From an uncultured Erysipelotrichaceae bacterium (GTDB taxonomy: Bacteria; Bacillota_I; Bacilli_A; Erysipelotrichales; Erysipelotrichaceae), in NCBI GenBank assembly GCA_900315065.1, contig OMXQ01000001.1, positions 1 through 64,000 on the forward strand: DNA of 64,000 nt. The letters run 5' to 3'. This document shows positions 54,711 through 62,529 of the stretch, piece by piece (positions within the stretch are counted from its first letter, which is position 1; each line of letters opens with the position of its first letter). A program made the position numbers and the translations under genes. A model generated the notes under the pieces. The model saw only the letters and a program-made list of their open reading frames with translations. It had not been told where the DNA came from and did no database searches.

Positions 54711-55588
54711 AAATGAAGCTTGGCAACTTTGCCAAGATTTTCTTTTCCATATGTTTCAACAAAATGACGGGCACATTGATCAACATCACTGCCTGCACCT
54801 TTGTGGAATGTCATCTTCCATTGCTTTTCCATTTCTTCCATCTGCTTTAAGAAAACATATCTTGCGATGACGGAAGCTGCACCGACGGCAGGATATTTGT
54901 CTTCTGCTTTGGTTTCAAAATGAATAGGCTGGATGATTTTATCTGCTTTGGAAACATAGCGGTAAAAAAGATTTTCCGGCGTAAATTGATCTATAATCCG
55001 GAAAGAAGGAAGCCCGCATTGCTTTTCCAGATTGACATAAGCCTGGTTATGGAGCAGAGCTTTGATTGCATTCATGTTATGGGTTTCATGCACGGCATTA
55101 TATTTTTCCGGCGGTACAATCAGCAGACTATGCGGAAGCAAAGCCATGACTCTCGGTCCGATTTTTCTGATTTCTTCATCACGCAGCTGCTTGGAATCCC
55201 TGACTCCGAGTTTTCTTAATGGATCAATGGTCTTTTCAGTTACGATTGCTGCACATACTACGACCGGTCCAAAGTAATCACCGGTGCCTACTTCATCTGA
55301 ACCGGCCTGGGGCAGGATATCTTTTCTTTCTTCTGCTTTCAGTTTCCTGGAAGATTCTGTTTTCTTTTTTATTTCATTTGTTTTGTCAAGAAAAGGAGAA
55401 GCATAGACAAGGGCATCTTTTCCCTGAAAAACAGTTTTGCCGGAAGTATAGCAGGTAATGACGCAGTTTTCCGGATGCAGCTGCCACTTTGCATACTGCG
55501 GAGTTTTTGCCTGCGTATCAGACCAGGCCTGAAAGAGCTGTTCTTCCTGATCAGGATTGAGTATCAATGTATAAACGGTATCTGACAT
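54689..55588 (-). CDS. rnhC: Ribonuclease HIII
   Basis: Removes RNA from RNA-DNA hybrids. 299 residues. The N-terminal TBP-like substrate-binding domain (about 1-85) is followed by the catalytic domain with D98 and E99 in GSDEVGTGDYFGP. RDSKQL and the later Asp/Glu residues in HKGAGSDVD complete the site. GTGDYFGP and the extra N-domain distinguish HIII from HII. Divergent from cvpA. Confidence 0.95.
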   Translation of the reverse strand: MSDTVYTLILNPDQEEQLFQAWSDTQAKTPQYAKWQLHPENCVITCYTSGKTVFQGKDALVYASPFLDKTNEIKKKTESSRKLKAEERKDILPQAGSDEVGTGDYFGPVVVCAAIVTEKTIDPLRKLGVRDSKQLRDEEIRKIGPRVMALLPHSLLIVPPEKYNAVHETHNMNAIKALLHNQAYVNLEKQCGLPSFRIIDQFTPENLFYRYVSKADKIIQPIHFETKAEDKYPAVGAASVIARYVFLKQMEEMEKQWKMTFHKGAGSDVDQCARHFVETYGKENLGKVAKLHFKNTEKL

Positions 55589-55654
55589 GGGTTCATTTTA
55601 GCATGGAATTCAGACGCTGAATTTAGTATCATAATCAAAAAGGGGGAAAACATT

Positions 55655-56308
55655 ATGTTTGAACTTCAGAAAAGCTGGACATATGGTGTGAATATCCTGG
55701 TTGTAGTGCTTTTTGCATTATTGTTTTTCAGAGGCTTCAAGAGAGGATTTTTCCGTCAGATTATTTCAATTGCCGGGACTTTGCTGTCATTGTATATTTC
55801 CTATATTCTTTGTCCTGTTTTCGGCAAGTATCTCCCTTTGTGGCCGCGGACATTAACACCGATGCAGACGACGCCCTTAGCTGGGGTTGTGTATGATTTT
55901 ACCAACAAGGGCTTCTGGTTCCTGCTGTTTCTGCTGATTACAAGATTTGCCTTCATTGCCATTGATCAATTGCTGAAAGGCGTTGGAAAAATTCCGCTTC
56001 TCAAGCAGATTTCGGAAATTCTCGGCGGCGTTGTGGGTCTTGCAGAAGGGGCTGTGTGGTCATTGATCATCTGCTTTATCATTACCCTGCCTGTTTTCAA
56101 AGGCGGTTCCTATCTGATTGAACATACGTTTTTAGCACCGATCAGGGATGTGACCAATGATGTCCTGACTGGTTATGTTGATCCTCTGCTTGCCAGCGAA
56201 CACGTATCAGATATTGTTTCTGATACCCAGTCTTTGAGCAAAGATGGTCAGAAACAGGCTGAAGACTGGCTGATTGAGCATGGATATATTGAGGAAGAAG
56301 AGAACTAA
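55655..56308 (+). CDS. CvpA family membrane protein
   Basis: 217 residues with four membrane helices. FRGFKRGFFRQIISIAGTLLSLYISY at the N-terminus is the CvpA-family signature (given here in part: RGFKRGFFRQI). Family members are linked to colicin V production in E. coli and to envelope stability. AGGGGGAAA ribosome site. Its stop overlaps the mutS2 start by one base, as in many Firmicutes. Confidence 0.88.
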   Translation: MFELQKSWTYGVNILVVVLFALLFFRGFKRGFFRQIISIAGTLLSLYISYILCPVFGKYLPLWPRTLTPMQTTPLAGVVYDFTNKGFWFLLFLLITRFAFIAIDQLLKGVGKIPLLKQISEILGGVVGLAEGAVWSLIICFIITLPVFKGGSYLIEHTFLAPIRDVTNDVLTGYVDPLLASEHVSDIVSDTQSLSKDGQKQAEDWLIEHGYIEEEEN

Positions 56309-58629
56309 TGAGTTTAGCATCAAGTCTTGAACTGAATACCATCCTGGAGCAGGTAAAAACACACTGCTCTTTTTCACTTGGAAAGAAGAGAATTGAAGAT
56401 CTGCAGCCTTCTTTCGACAAGCTTGTCATATTGCAGAATAATGCCCGCATGAAAGAAGCTCTGCAGGCATGCATCAAATACGGACCGATGCCTTTTGCCG
56501 GCATTCATGATGTTACGGACTTATTGCAGAATGCTGCCAGAGGCAGAGTTCTGACTGCTCAGGAGTGTCTGCAGGAACTCCAGTTTATCCGTGGTGTGAA
56601 AGGCATCCTTGTTTATGAAAAAAGCTTAAACGATCTGCCCCATCCTTCTTTGCAGGAACTTACCGGTTCGCTGGTTGTCCACAGTGCTTTGGAAAAAGAA
56701 CTTGCAAGGTGTTTCAATGAATATGGCGAAGTCATGGATTCTGCATCCGCGGAATTAAGAGGATTGCGGATTGCGAGACATCGTGCAGAAGGAGCTGTAG
56801 CAGATACTGCAAATCGTTTTGTTTCTACCCATTCAGATCACGTCGTTGACAGTATCGTTACCTACAAAGGCGGAAGAGCTGTCATTCTCGTCAAGGCACA
56901 GGACAAGAATTTATTCGGCGGTCTGGTCTATGGAGACAGTGCGTCTGGTGCTGCTACCTATATTGAGCCGGCTGCTTTAGTGGCTGCCAATAACAAGCTG
57001 CAGGAATTCATCAGCCGGGAAAATGAAGAAGTTGTCAGAATTCTGCGGCAATGCTCTGCCCTGATCGGGGCAGCTTCCCGGGAAGAACTAGCTAATGTTG
57101 AAACCTGTGCTATTCTGGATGAAATCTTTGCCAAAGCAATCTGGGGTACAAAGCACGATGCCTGTGCTGCAGTTTTATCGGCAGAAAAAGTCATTTCTCT
57201 GGAAAAGGCAAGGCATCCTCTGATTGATCCGGAAAAAGTCGTTGCCAATACGTATCATCTGGCGGATCCGAAGAAAGTGCTTCTGATTACCGGTCCCAAT
57301 ACCGGCGGCAAAACAGTTTCCATGAAAATTATCGGTTTGTTTACCTTGATGACTTATTGCGGCATGCCGGTTACCTGTGAAAGTGCCGTCATTCCTTTCT
57401 TTGATCAGGTATTCGCTGATATCGGCGATGATCAGTCGGTTGTTTCTTCCTTGTCTTCTTTTTCTGCTCATATCCGCAAGCAGGCAGAAGTAGCCAGCCA
57501 CGCAACCGGAGATTCCCTTGTATTGCTTGATGAAGTTGGTTCCGGTACGGATCCCAAGGAAGGGGAAGCTCTGGCAATTGCCTTGCTGAATGATCTGCGT
57601 GAAAAAGGATGTATGACAATCTGTACAACCCACTATGATCGCCTGAAAGCCTATGGCAAAAGACACGATGATGTGCTGCTGGCATCCGTCCAGTTTGATC
57701 TGGAAACTTTGTCACCGACTTATAAGTATGTAGAAGGACTAACAGGTGCTTCCAATGCGTTTGAAGTCGCAAAGAAATACGGTCTGCCGGACAGGATCGT
57801 CAAGTATGCCCGTTTTCTGAAAGAACAGGCAAGAAGTGAAGAAGATGTTCTGATTGACAGATTGGAAAAGCAGCTGAATGAAAATCATGCCATGCAGGAA
57901 GAACTAAGTGAAAAGCTCAAAGCAGCAGAAGACAAGGAAAAACAGCTGCAGAAACAAAGTGCCATGCTGGAAAAGCAGCGGGATGAATTGAAGGAAAAAG
58001 CCGAAGCAGAAGCTGAGAAATACCTGGAAGACGTCAGAAAGCAGGCAAAGGAAATTCTGAAGGACATGCGGCGCAAGGCAGAAAATGCAAAGTATCATGA
58101 AGGCCTGGAATCCTTGTCGAAAATCAATGCTCTTTCTGAATCTTTGAATCAGAAAGAAGAAGAAATTCCGAAAGACATTCATTACAAAGTCGGGGATGCA
58201 GTTGAATTGCGTTCTTCTTCTACCGTTGCCCAGATCCGCAAGATCGAAAAGAAAGACATTATCATTTCTGTCAACGGCAGGGAAATGCGTGTGAAAAAGA
58301 ATCAGATTCGTCCAAGTACCCATGTCATTCCAAAACAGAAACCGGTCAGTGTCGTACATGTACAGAGTGAAGATATCTTTGCTGAGGTACCGACGGAAGT
58401 GAATCTGATCGGGATGAGAGTAGATGAAGGGCTTGATAAGATGGCTTTGTTTCTGGATCAGGCAAAGCTTCATCATCTCAATTCTGTCCGGATTATTCAT
58501 GGTGACGGGACCGGAAGGCTGCGTAAGGCAGTTCATGCAAAACTGTCTTCTGATCCTTCCGTGAAATCTTTTCGGCTCGGCATGCCAAACGAAGGCGGTA
58601 CAGGTGCAACCATCGTTACCCTGAAGTAA
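56308..58629 (+). CDS. mutS2: Endonuclease MutS2
   Basis: 773 residues. Core helical domain, then the ATPase with Walker A at 329-336 (GPNTGGKT), DDQSVVSSLSSFSAH and Walker B DEVGSGTDPKEG. A long coiled coil (about 500-620) is followed by a KOW-like segment and a C-terminal Smr nuclease domain (about 695-773) with NLIGMRVDEG and HGDGTGRLR. Restrains recombination and acts on stalled or collided ribosomes in Bacillus. Starts on the last base of cvpA. Confidence 0.96.
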   Translation: MSLASSLELNTILEQVKTHCSFSLGKKRIEDLQPSFDKLVILQNNARMKEALQACIKYGPMPFAGIHDVTDLLQNAARGRVLTAQECLQELQFIRGVKGILVYEKSLNDLPHPSLQELTGSLVVHSALEKELARCFNEYGEVMDSASAELRGLRIARHRAEGAVADTANRFVSTHSDHVVDSIVTYKGGRAVILVKAQDKNLFGGLVYGDSASGAATYIEPAALVAANNKLQEFISRENEEVVRILRQCSALIGAASREELANVETCAILDEIFAKAIWGTKHDACAAVLSAEKVISLEKARHPLIDPEKVVANTYHLADPKKVLLITGPNTGGKTVSMKIIGLFTLMTYCGMPVTCESAVIPFFDQVFADIGDDQSVVSSLSSFSAHIRKQAEVASHATGDSLVLLDEVGSGTDPKEGEALAIALLNDLREKGCMTICTTHYDRLKAYGKRHDDVLLASVQFDLETLSPTYKYVEGLTGASNAFEVAKKYGLPDRIVKYARFLKEQARSEEDVLIDRLEKQLNENHAMQEELSEKLKAAEDKEKQLQKQSAMLEKQRDELKEKAEAEAEKYLEDVRKQAKEILKDMRRKAENAKYHEGLESLSKINALSESLNQKEEEIPKDIHYKVGDAVELRSSSTVAQIRKIEKKDIIISVNGREMRVKKNQIRPSTHVIPKQKPVSVVHVQSEDIFAEVPTEVNLIGMRVDEGLDKMALFLDQAKLHHLNSVRIIHGDGTGRLRKAVHAKLSSDPSVKSFRLGMPNEGGTGATIVTLK

Positions 58630-58639
58630 AATAATAACC

Positions 58640-60466
58640 ATGAATAAAGAATATATTAAGGCCAAGCTTCTGGAGCTGCCGCATAAACCGGGCAGCTACC
58701 AGATGAAGGATAAGTACGGAACCATCATTTATGTAGGCAAGGCAAAAGACCTGCATAACCGGGTGAATTCATATTTTACCGGTGCCCATAATTTCAAAAC
58801 GACCAAATTGGTTGAAAATATTGAAGATTTCGATTTCATCGTGACTGCCTCTGAGAAAGAAGCACTGGTGCTTGAAATCAATCTGATCAAGAAAAACAGG
58901 CCGAAATACAATATCCAGTTCATGGATGATTCTTCCTATCCCTATATCAAGCTGACCAGGGAAGAGTATCCGCGCCTGATGATTGCAAGAGATCTGAAAA
59001 AAGACCGGAAGGCCAGGTATTTCGGACCGTTTCCGGACGCCGGGGCAGCTTCGGTTACCTTGAAGCTTCTGCAGCAATTGTATCCGTTTCGAAGATGCAG
59101 CCGCATGAAGGATAAAGTCTGTCTCTATTATCATATGGGACAATGCCTGGGACCGTGCGAATATAAAATAGATAAAAAAATCTATGAAGATATGACCGAC
59201 CGCTTCATCCGTTTCATGAACGGAGATACGAAAAATGTCGAAGATGAGCTGAAGCAGAAAATGACGGCTGCTTCCGAAAAACTGGAATTTGAAAAAGCCC
59301 AGGAATACAAGCTGATGCTGGATTCCATCGCTTCTGTAGTCGGGGACAAGCAGAATATTGAGAAAGACAACCGGGGTGACATGGATGTCTTTACCTGGTA
59401 CGCAGAAAAAGGGTATCTTGCGATTGCCGGCATGTTAGTCAGAAGAGGTACCATTCTCAACAAGGAATATCGTCTGAAGCCTTTGTATGGTGATGCAGAA
59501 GAAGAATTTATTTCATTCCTTGTGCAGTATTATCAGGATCATCCGGCCGCAAGAGAACTGGTTCTGCCGCCGAAGATGGATATTGAAACAATATCTCAGG
59601 TTCTGGATATTCCGATTTTTCAGCCGCAGAAGGGCTACCGCATGCGATTGATGGAAATGGCGGAAGGCAATGCAAAGACGCAGCTGGATCTGAAATTCAA
59701 AGTTGTCGAAAGACAGGATGAGATGACGGAGGAAGCTGTAAAGCAGCTCAGTGATCTGGCTGGCAGAGATATGCGCAGAGTGGAATTGTTTGATAACTCT
59801 CATATATCCGGTACCTTTACGGTTGCATCCTGTGTTGTTTATGAAGACGGCAAGCCGGATAAATCATCTTATCGTTTATATAAGCTGCATACCGGCAACA
59901 GTGATGTAGACTCTATGAAGGAAGTTGTTTACCGCAGATACTTCCGTCTGCTTAAAGACGGGGGCAGAATGCCGGATGGAATTTTAGTTGACGGCGGCTG
60001 GACACAGATTGAAGCTGCTGAAGAAATACTGACTTCATTAGGTCTGCAGGATCAGATCAAAGTCATGGGCCTGGTCAAAAATGACAAGCACAGCACCAAT
60101 GCGCTGATGGATACAGACGGCAATGAGCTGAATATTGACAAGAACTCAGGTCTTTTCTTCCTGTTGACAAGAATGCAGGATGAAGTGCACAGAGTTGCTA
60201 TTACCTATCACCGCAAGCTGCGAGCCAAGGCACAGACAAAGAGCGTTCTTGATGAAGTGGAAGGCATCGGGCCGAAGCGGAAGCGTCTTCTCTTACGTGA
60301 GTTCAGAAACTTCACGAATCTGAAGAATGCATCTCTGGAAGAGATTGAAAAGTTTGTACCTAAAGAAGCAGCCAGAAATGTCTATGAAGCTCTGCATCAG
60401 GAAAATACAGCAGAAAAAGAAGAAATGGAACCATTGTTTGAAGAGGATACCGGGGAAATCCGGTAA
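58640..60466 (+). CDS. uvrC: Excinuclease ABC subunit C
   Basis: Makes both incisions in nucleotide excision repair. 608 residues: GIY-YIG nuclease (about 12-95; GTIIYVGKAKDLHNRVNSYF), Cys-rich loop (CSRMKDKVCLYYHMGQCLGPC in parts), UVR motif near 200-235, RNase H-like nuclease (ELFDNSHISGT, DGGWTQIEAA) and a helix-hairpin-helix end (VEGIGPKRKRLLLREF). Only 10 bases separate it from mutS2, and no Shine-Dalgarno is visible, so translation may depend on coupling or a leaderless message. Confidence 0.96.
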   Translation: MNKEYIKAKLLELPHKPGSYQMKDKYGTIIYVGKAKDLHNRVNSYFTGAHNFKTTKLVENIEDFDFIVTASEKEALVLEINLIKKNRPKYNIQFMDDSSYPYIKLTREEYPRLMIARDLKKDRKARYFGPFPDAGAASVTLKLLQQLYPFRRCSRMKDKVCLYYHMGQCLGPCEYKIDKKIYEDMTDRFIRFMNGDTKNVEDELKQKMTAASEKLEFEKAQEYKLMLDSIASVVGDKQNIEKDNRGDMDVFTWYAEKGYLAIAGMLVRRGTILNKEYRLKPLYGDAEEEFISFLVQYYQDHPAARELVLPPKMDIETISQVLDIPIFQPQKGYRMRLMEMAEGNAKTQLDLKFKVVERQDEMTEEAVKQLSDLAGRDMRRVELFDNSHISGTFTVASCVVYEDGKPDKSSYRLYKLHTGNSDVDSMKEVVYRRYFRLLKDGGRMPDGILVDGGWTQIEAAEEILTSLGLQDQIKVMGLVKNDKHSTNALMDTDGNELNIDKNSGLFFLLTRMQDEVHRVAITYHRKLRAKAQTKSVLDEVEGIGPKRKRLLLREFRNFTNLKNASLEEIEKFVPKEAARNVYEALHQENTAEKEEMEPLFEEDTGEIR

Positions 60467-60477
60467 GCCTCTTTTTT
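60441..60477 (+). terminator. Terminator overlapping the end of uvrC
   Basis: Outer arms AAGAGG/CCTCTT (60441-60446 with 60468-60473), an inner ACCGG/CCGGT stem and T6. The left half lies within the uvrC coding end. Confidence 0.82.
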
Positions 60478-60478
60478 C

Positions 60479-60505
60479 ATAAAAAAACCGGAAGATTATT
60501 CCGGT
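60479..60505 (-). terminator. Terminator of the small membrane protein gene
   Basis: Minus-strand AACCGG/CCGGTT stem (60505-60500 with 60490-60485), a 9-base loop and a T6 run. Confidence 0.8.
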
Positions 60506-60888
60506 TAAATGGATGAGATAAGGCGCTGCATGATCTGTTTGATATCCTTTTCTCTGCGGGCGTATCTGTTTGCGGCAGCTGCGTAGCCCTTGATGCCATG
60601 GAGATTATCGTCTTCATCATAGATATGCTTGATTGCCAGAAGGATCGGAATCGCAATTTTCAGGTACTTGTTTTTAGCTTCATCTTCCTGTTTCTTTTCT
60701 GCCATGGCTTCTTTTTTGATTTTTGCCAGGGTGACGTTCTTTTCGATTTCGTCAAGAACCGGCTTGCGGGCTTTGATGGTTTTGATCAGAGCGATGCCGT
60801 GTTTTGCAAAAAGGACAAAGAATACAAGCAGAACGATAATGGATGCCAGAAAAATCCACATATTATAAGGACTAAGTGTCAGACCCAT
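60505..60888 (-). CDS. Small membrane-anchored protein, unknown
   Basis: 127 residues. One strong N-terminal membrane helix (about 10-30, WIFLASIIVLLVFFVLFA), then a Lys/Glu-rich helical region (35-75) that could form a coiled coil, a second weaker hydrophobic stretch (KYLKIAIPILLAIKHIY) and a basic tail. GGAGGAAA lies 8 bases before the ATG at 60888; the frame opens earlier without a ribosome site. No family recognised. It is divergent from the phosphodiesterase gene. Confidence 0.7.
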   Translation of the reverse strand: MGLTLSPYNMWIFLASIIVLLVFFVLFAKHGIALIKTIKARKPVLDEIEKNVTLAKIKKEAMAEKKQEDEAKNKYLKIAIPILLAIKHIYDEDDNLHGIKGYAAAANRYARREKDIKQIMQRLISSI

Positions 60889-60942
60889 AAAATTTCCTCC
60901 GGAAATATTTCCTGTGATTAGTTTAACATATTTATGATTTGA

Positions 60943-60973
60943 TTGACAGAAAAGGGATATATTCAATTATAAT
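60943..60973 (+). promoter_or_regulatory. Promoter of the YfcE-like gene, adjacent to its ATG
   Basis: TTGACA (60943-60948), a 19-base spacer and TATAAT (60968-60973). The ATG is at 60980, where transcription should begin, so the mRNA is probably leaderless. Confidence 0.6.
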
Positions 60974-60979
60974 GAAGTC

Positions 60980-61465
60980 ATGAAAGACAAGTATACGATC
61001 ATTTTGTGTTCGGACAATCACGGCCAGGAAGCTGGTCTGCGTTTCCTGCAAAAAGAATATATGAATGCGGATTATTTTATTCATTGCGGTGATACCGAGC
61101 TGCCTGCGCAGGCAACTGCAGATTTTGTCGTAGTGCAGGGAAACAATGATTACTACGGCAATTTTCCTGCCAGCCGGATTCTGGAGATCGGCCTCCATCG
61201 TATTTATGTGTGCCATGGTCATCGGGACATGTTCTTCGGCCGCTATGATATGTTGGCAGAAAAGGCTGAGAAAGCAGGCTGTGACATTGCTTTCTGCGGG
61301 CATTCCCATGTGCCGTTTGCGGGTGAATACAAAGGCGTGCTTTGTCTGAATTCGGGTTCTATCTGGCGCAACAGAGACGGCAGTGAACCAAGTTATATGA
61401 TTGTTACATTCAGCGGCAGTGATGTATCTTATGAATTGAAGCGGTATAATCCAATGACGGGTTGA
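60980..61465 (+). CDS. YfcE/MJ0936-like metallophosphoesterase
   Basis: 161 residues of the calcineurin-like fold. Metal-binding motifs in order: SDNHG, HCGDTE, QGNNDYYG, CHGHRD and GHSHVP. Members hydrolyse phosphodiesters with manganese. The natural substrate is unknown. The usual family opening is SDTHG; here it is SDNHG. No ribosome site precedes the ATG. Confidence 0.92.
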   Translation: MKDKYTIILCSDNHGQEAGLRFLQKEYMNADYFIHCGDTELPAQATADFVVVQGNNDYYGNFPASRILEIGLHRIYVCHGHRDMFFGRYDMLAEKAEKAGCDIAFCGHSHVPFAGEYKGVLCLNSGSIWRNRDGSEPSYMIVTFSGSDVSYELKRYNPMTG

Positions 61466-61487
61466 GGTGGTTTTGAAAAATTTTTTC

Positions 61488-61516
61488 TTGCATTCTTCAT
61501 CAGTTCTGCGTATTAT
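61488..61516 (+). promoter_or_regulatory. tRNA-Arg promoter
   Basis: TTGCAT (61488-61493), a 17-base spacer and TATTAT (61511-61516). The predicted start is about 14 bases before the mature tRNA. Confidence 0.7.
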
Positions 61517-61536
61517 AAATATCGCACATAAGATAT

Positions 61537-61613
61537 GTCCTGGTAGCTCAGCTGGATAGAGCTCCCGCCTTCTAAGCGGACGGTCAGGCGTTCGAATCGC
61601 CTCCAGGACACCA
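61537..61613 (+). tRNA. tRNA-Arg (anticodon UCU)
   Basis: 77 bases including an encoded CCA. The acceptor GTCCTGG pairs fully with CCAGGAC. The D arm (GCTC/GAGC) and T arm (AGGCG, TTCGAAT, CGCCT) are perfect. The anticodon TCT is at 61571-61573 in loop CTTCTAA. The anticodon stem has one C-A mismatch at its outer pair (61564 with 61580, tRNA positions 27 and 43). Reads AGA and probably AGG, the codons that many genes here use for Arg. A strong promoter precedes it and a terminator follows. Confidence 0.97.
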
Positions 61614-61615
61614 TT

Positions 61616-61641
61616 AAGCCGGCAGAAATGCCGGCTTTTTG
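61616..61641 (+). terminator. Terminator after tRNA-Arg
   Basis: AAGCCGGCA/TGCCGGCTT arms (61616-61624 with 61629-61637), a GAAA loop and a T-run. Confidence 0.93.
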
Positions 61642-61690
61642 TTACCTGAGGATGATGGGGTATAATACTTCTGGCTGAAAAGGTGAAGAT

Positions 61691-62398
61691 ATGAGTTATT
61701 ACGAAGAAATTCTGGAAGAAATCGAAGAGAAGATCCGGCAGAAAAAATATGAAGAAGCATTAGCTGCAGTGAATCATGAGCTGGGGATGCCGTATGTGCC
61801 TTCTGACTTTGAAAAAAGTCTGCGGAAATACAAAAAAGATCTTGCGTTTCTGATGAGTGAGAAAGAAAAGCCGCGTGAATTGTCGGCGGATCAGCTGCTT
61901 GGTTTACTGGAATCCGACAAGCCGGAGGCTCAGTTAGCAGCCGTGAGCGGGCTTGCGAAAAGAGATCTGCGTGAATTTGTCCCGGAGATTCAGAAGTGGC
62001 TGGAAGACAAACCGTATCCTGAAGCTGCCGCATATCTTGTCGATGCAATAGCTGTCCAGAGAATCGGTGATGATTTTACCTGGAACAAGAATGGAGTTGA
62101 GTATGATTTCTTCGGTGATGGTCTGACGCCGGTTGCTGAAAGCGGCGGGGTCAGAAAGGCGGTGCATCTGCTGCAGACCTGGCTGGAAAATGATTATCCG
62201 GATCTGTATGAAATGACGAAAATGGTGCTGTCTCATGAAGCATATATGTTTCTGCCGCTTTCCTATGATGAAGAAGAAGGGGAAGCGTTAGCACTGGAAG
62301 TTGTGAAGCAGGTATCGGACATGATGGATGCAGGCGAAGTTTATCAGAAGGTATTGAAGGAAACCGGTCATTCTGATCCGTCCGTACACTTGTCCTGA
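61691..62398 (+). CDS. DUF3196-like helical-repeat protein
   Basis: 235 residues, almost all helical and acidic. The N-terminus (EEILEEIEEKIRQKKYEEAL, ELGMPYVPSDFEKSL) matches my knowledge of DUF3196, a family mostly of Mollicutes and Erysipelotrichia. Residues 65-135 look like HEAT-type repeats (ADQLLGLLES..PEAQLAAVSGLAKRD). AAGGTGAAG ribosome site, and a TATAAT about 25 bases upstream of the ATG. Function unknown; a protein-binding role is inferred from the fold. Lies between tRNA-Arg and trigger factor. Confidence 0.75.
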   Translation: MSYYEEILEEIEEKIRQKKYEEALAAVNHELGMPYVPSDFEKSLRKYKKDLAFLMSEKEKPRELSADQLLGLLESDKPEAQLAAVSGLAKRDLREFVPEIQKWLEDKPYPEAAAYLVDAIAVQRIGDDFTWNKNGVEYDFFGDGLTPVAESGGVRKAVHLLQTWLENDYPDLYEMTKMVLSHEAYMFLPLSYDEEEGEALALEVVKQVSDMMDAGEVYQKVLKETGHSDPSVHLS

Positions 62399-62481
62399 GG
62401 CAGAATTGCTGTGCATTCATTGATTTCTGTCGAAATTTACGGTGACTGAAAGCATATTTTGTAGAATATGTGTCTGAATTT

Positions 62482-62490
62482 TGCTATAAT
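62482..62490 (+). promoter_or_regulatory. Extended -10 promoter of tig
   Basis: TGCTATAAT, identical to the pyrH box, lies 39 bases before the tig ATG. No obvious -35. Confidence 0.65.
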
Positions 62491-62529
62491 AGGCGGGCAC
62501 GAAAAGTGAAAGATAAAGGAGTTAATACA

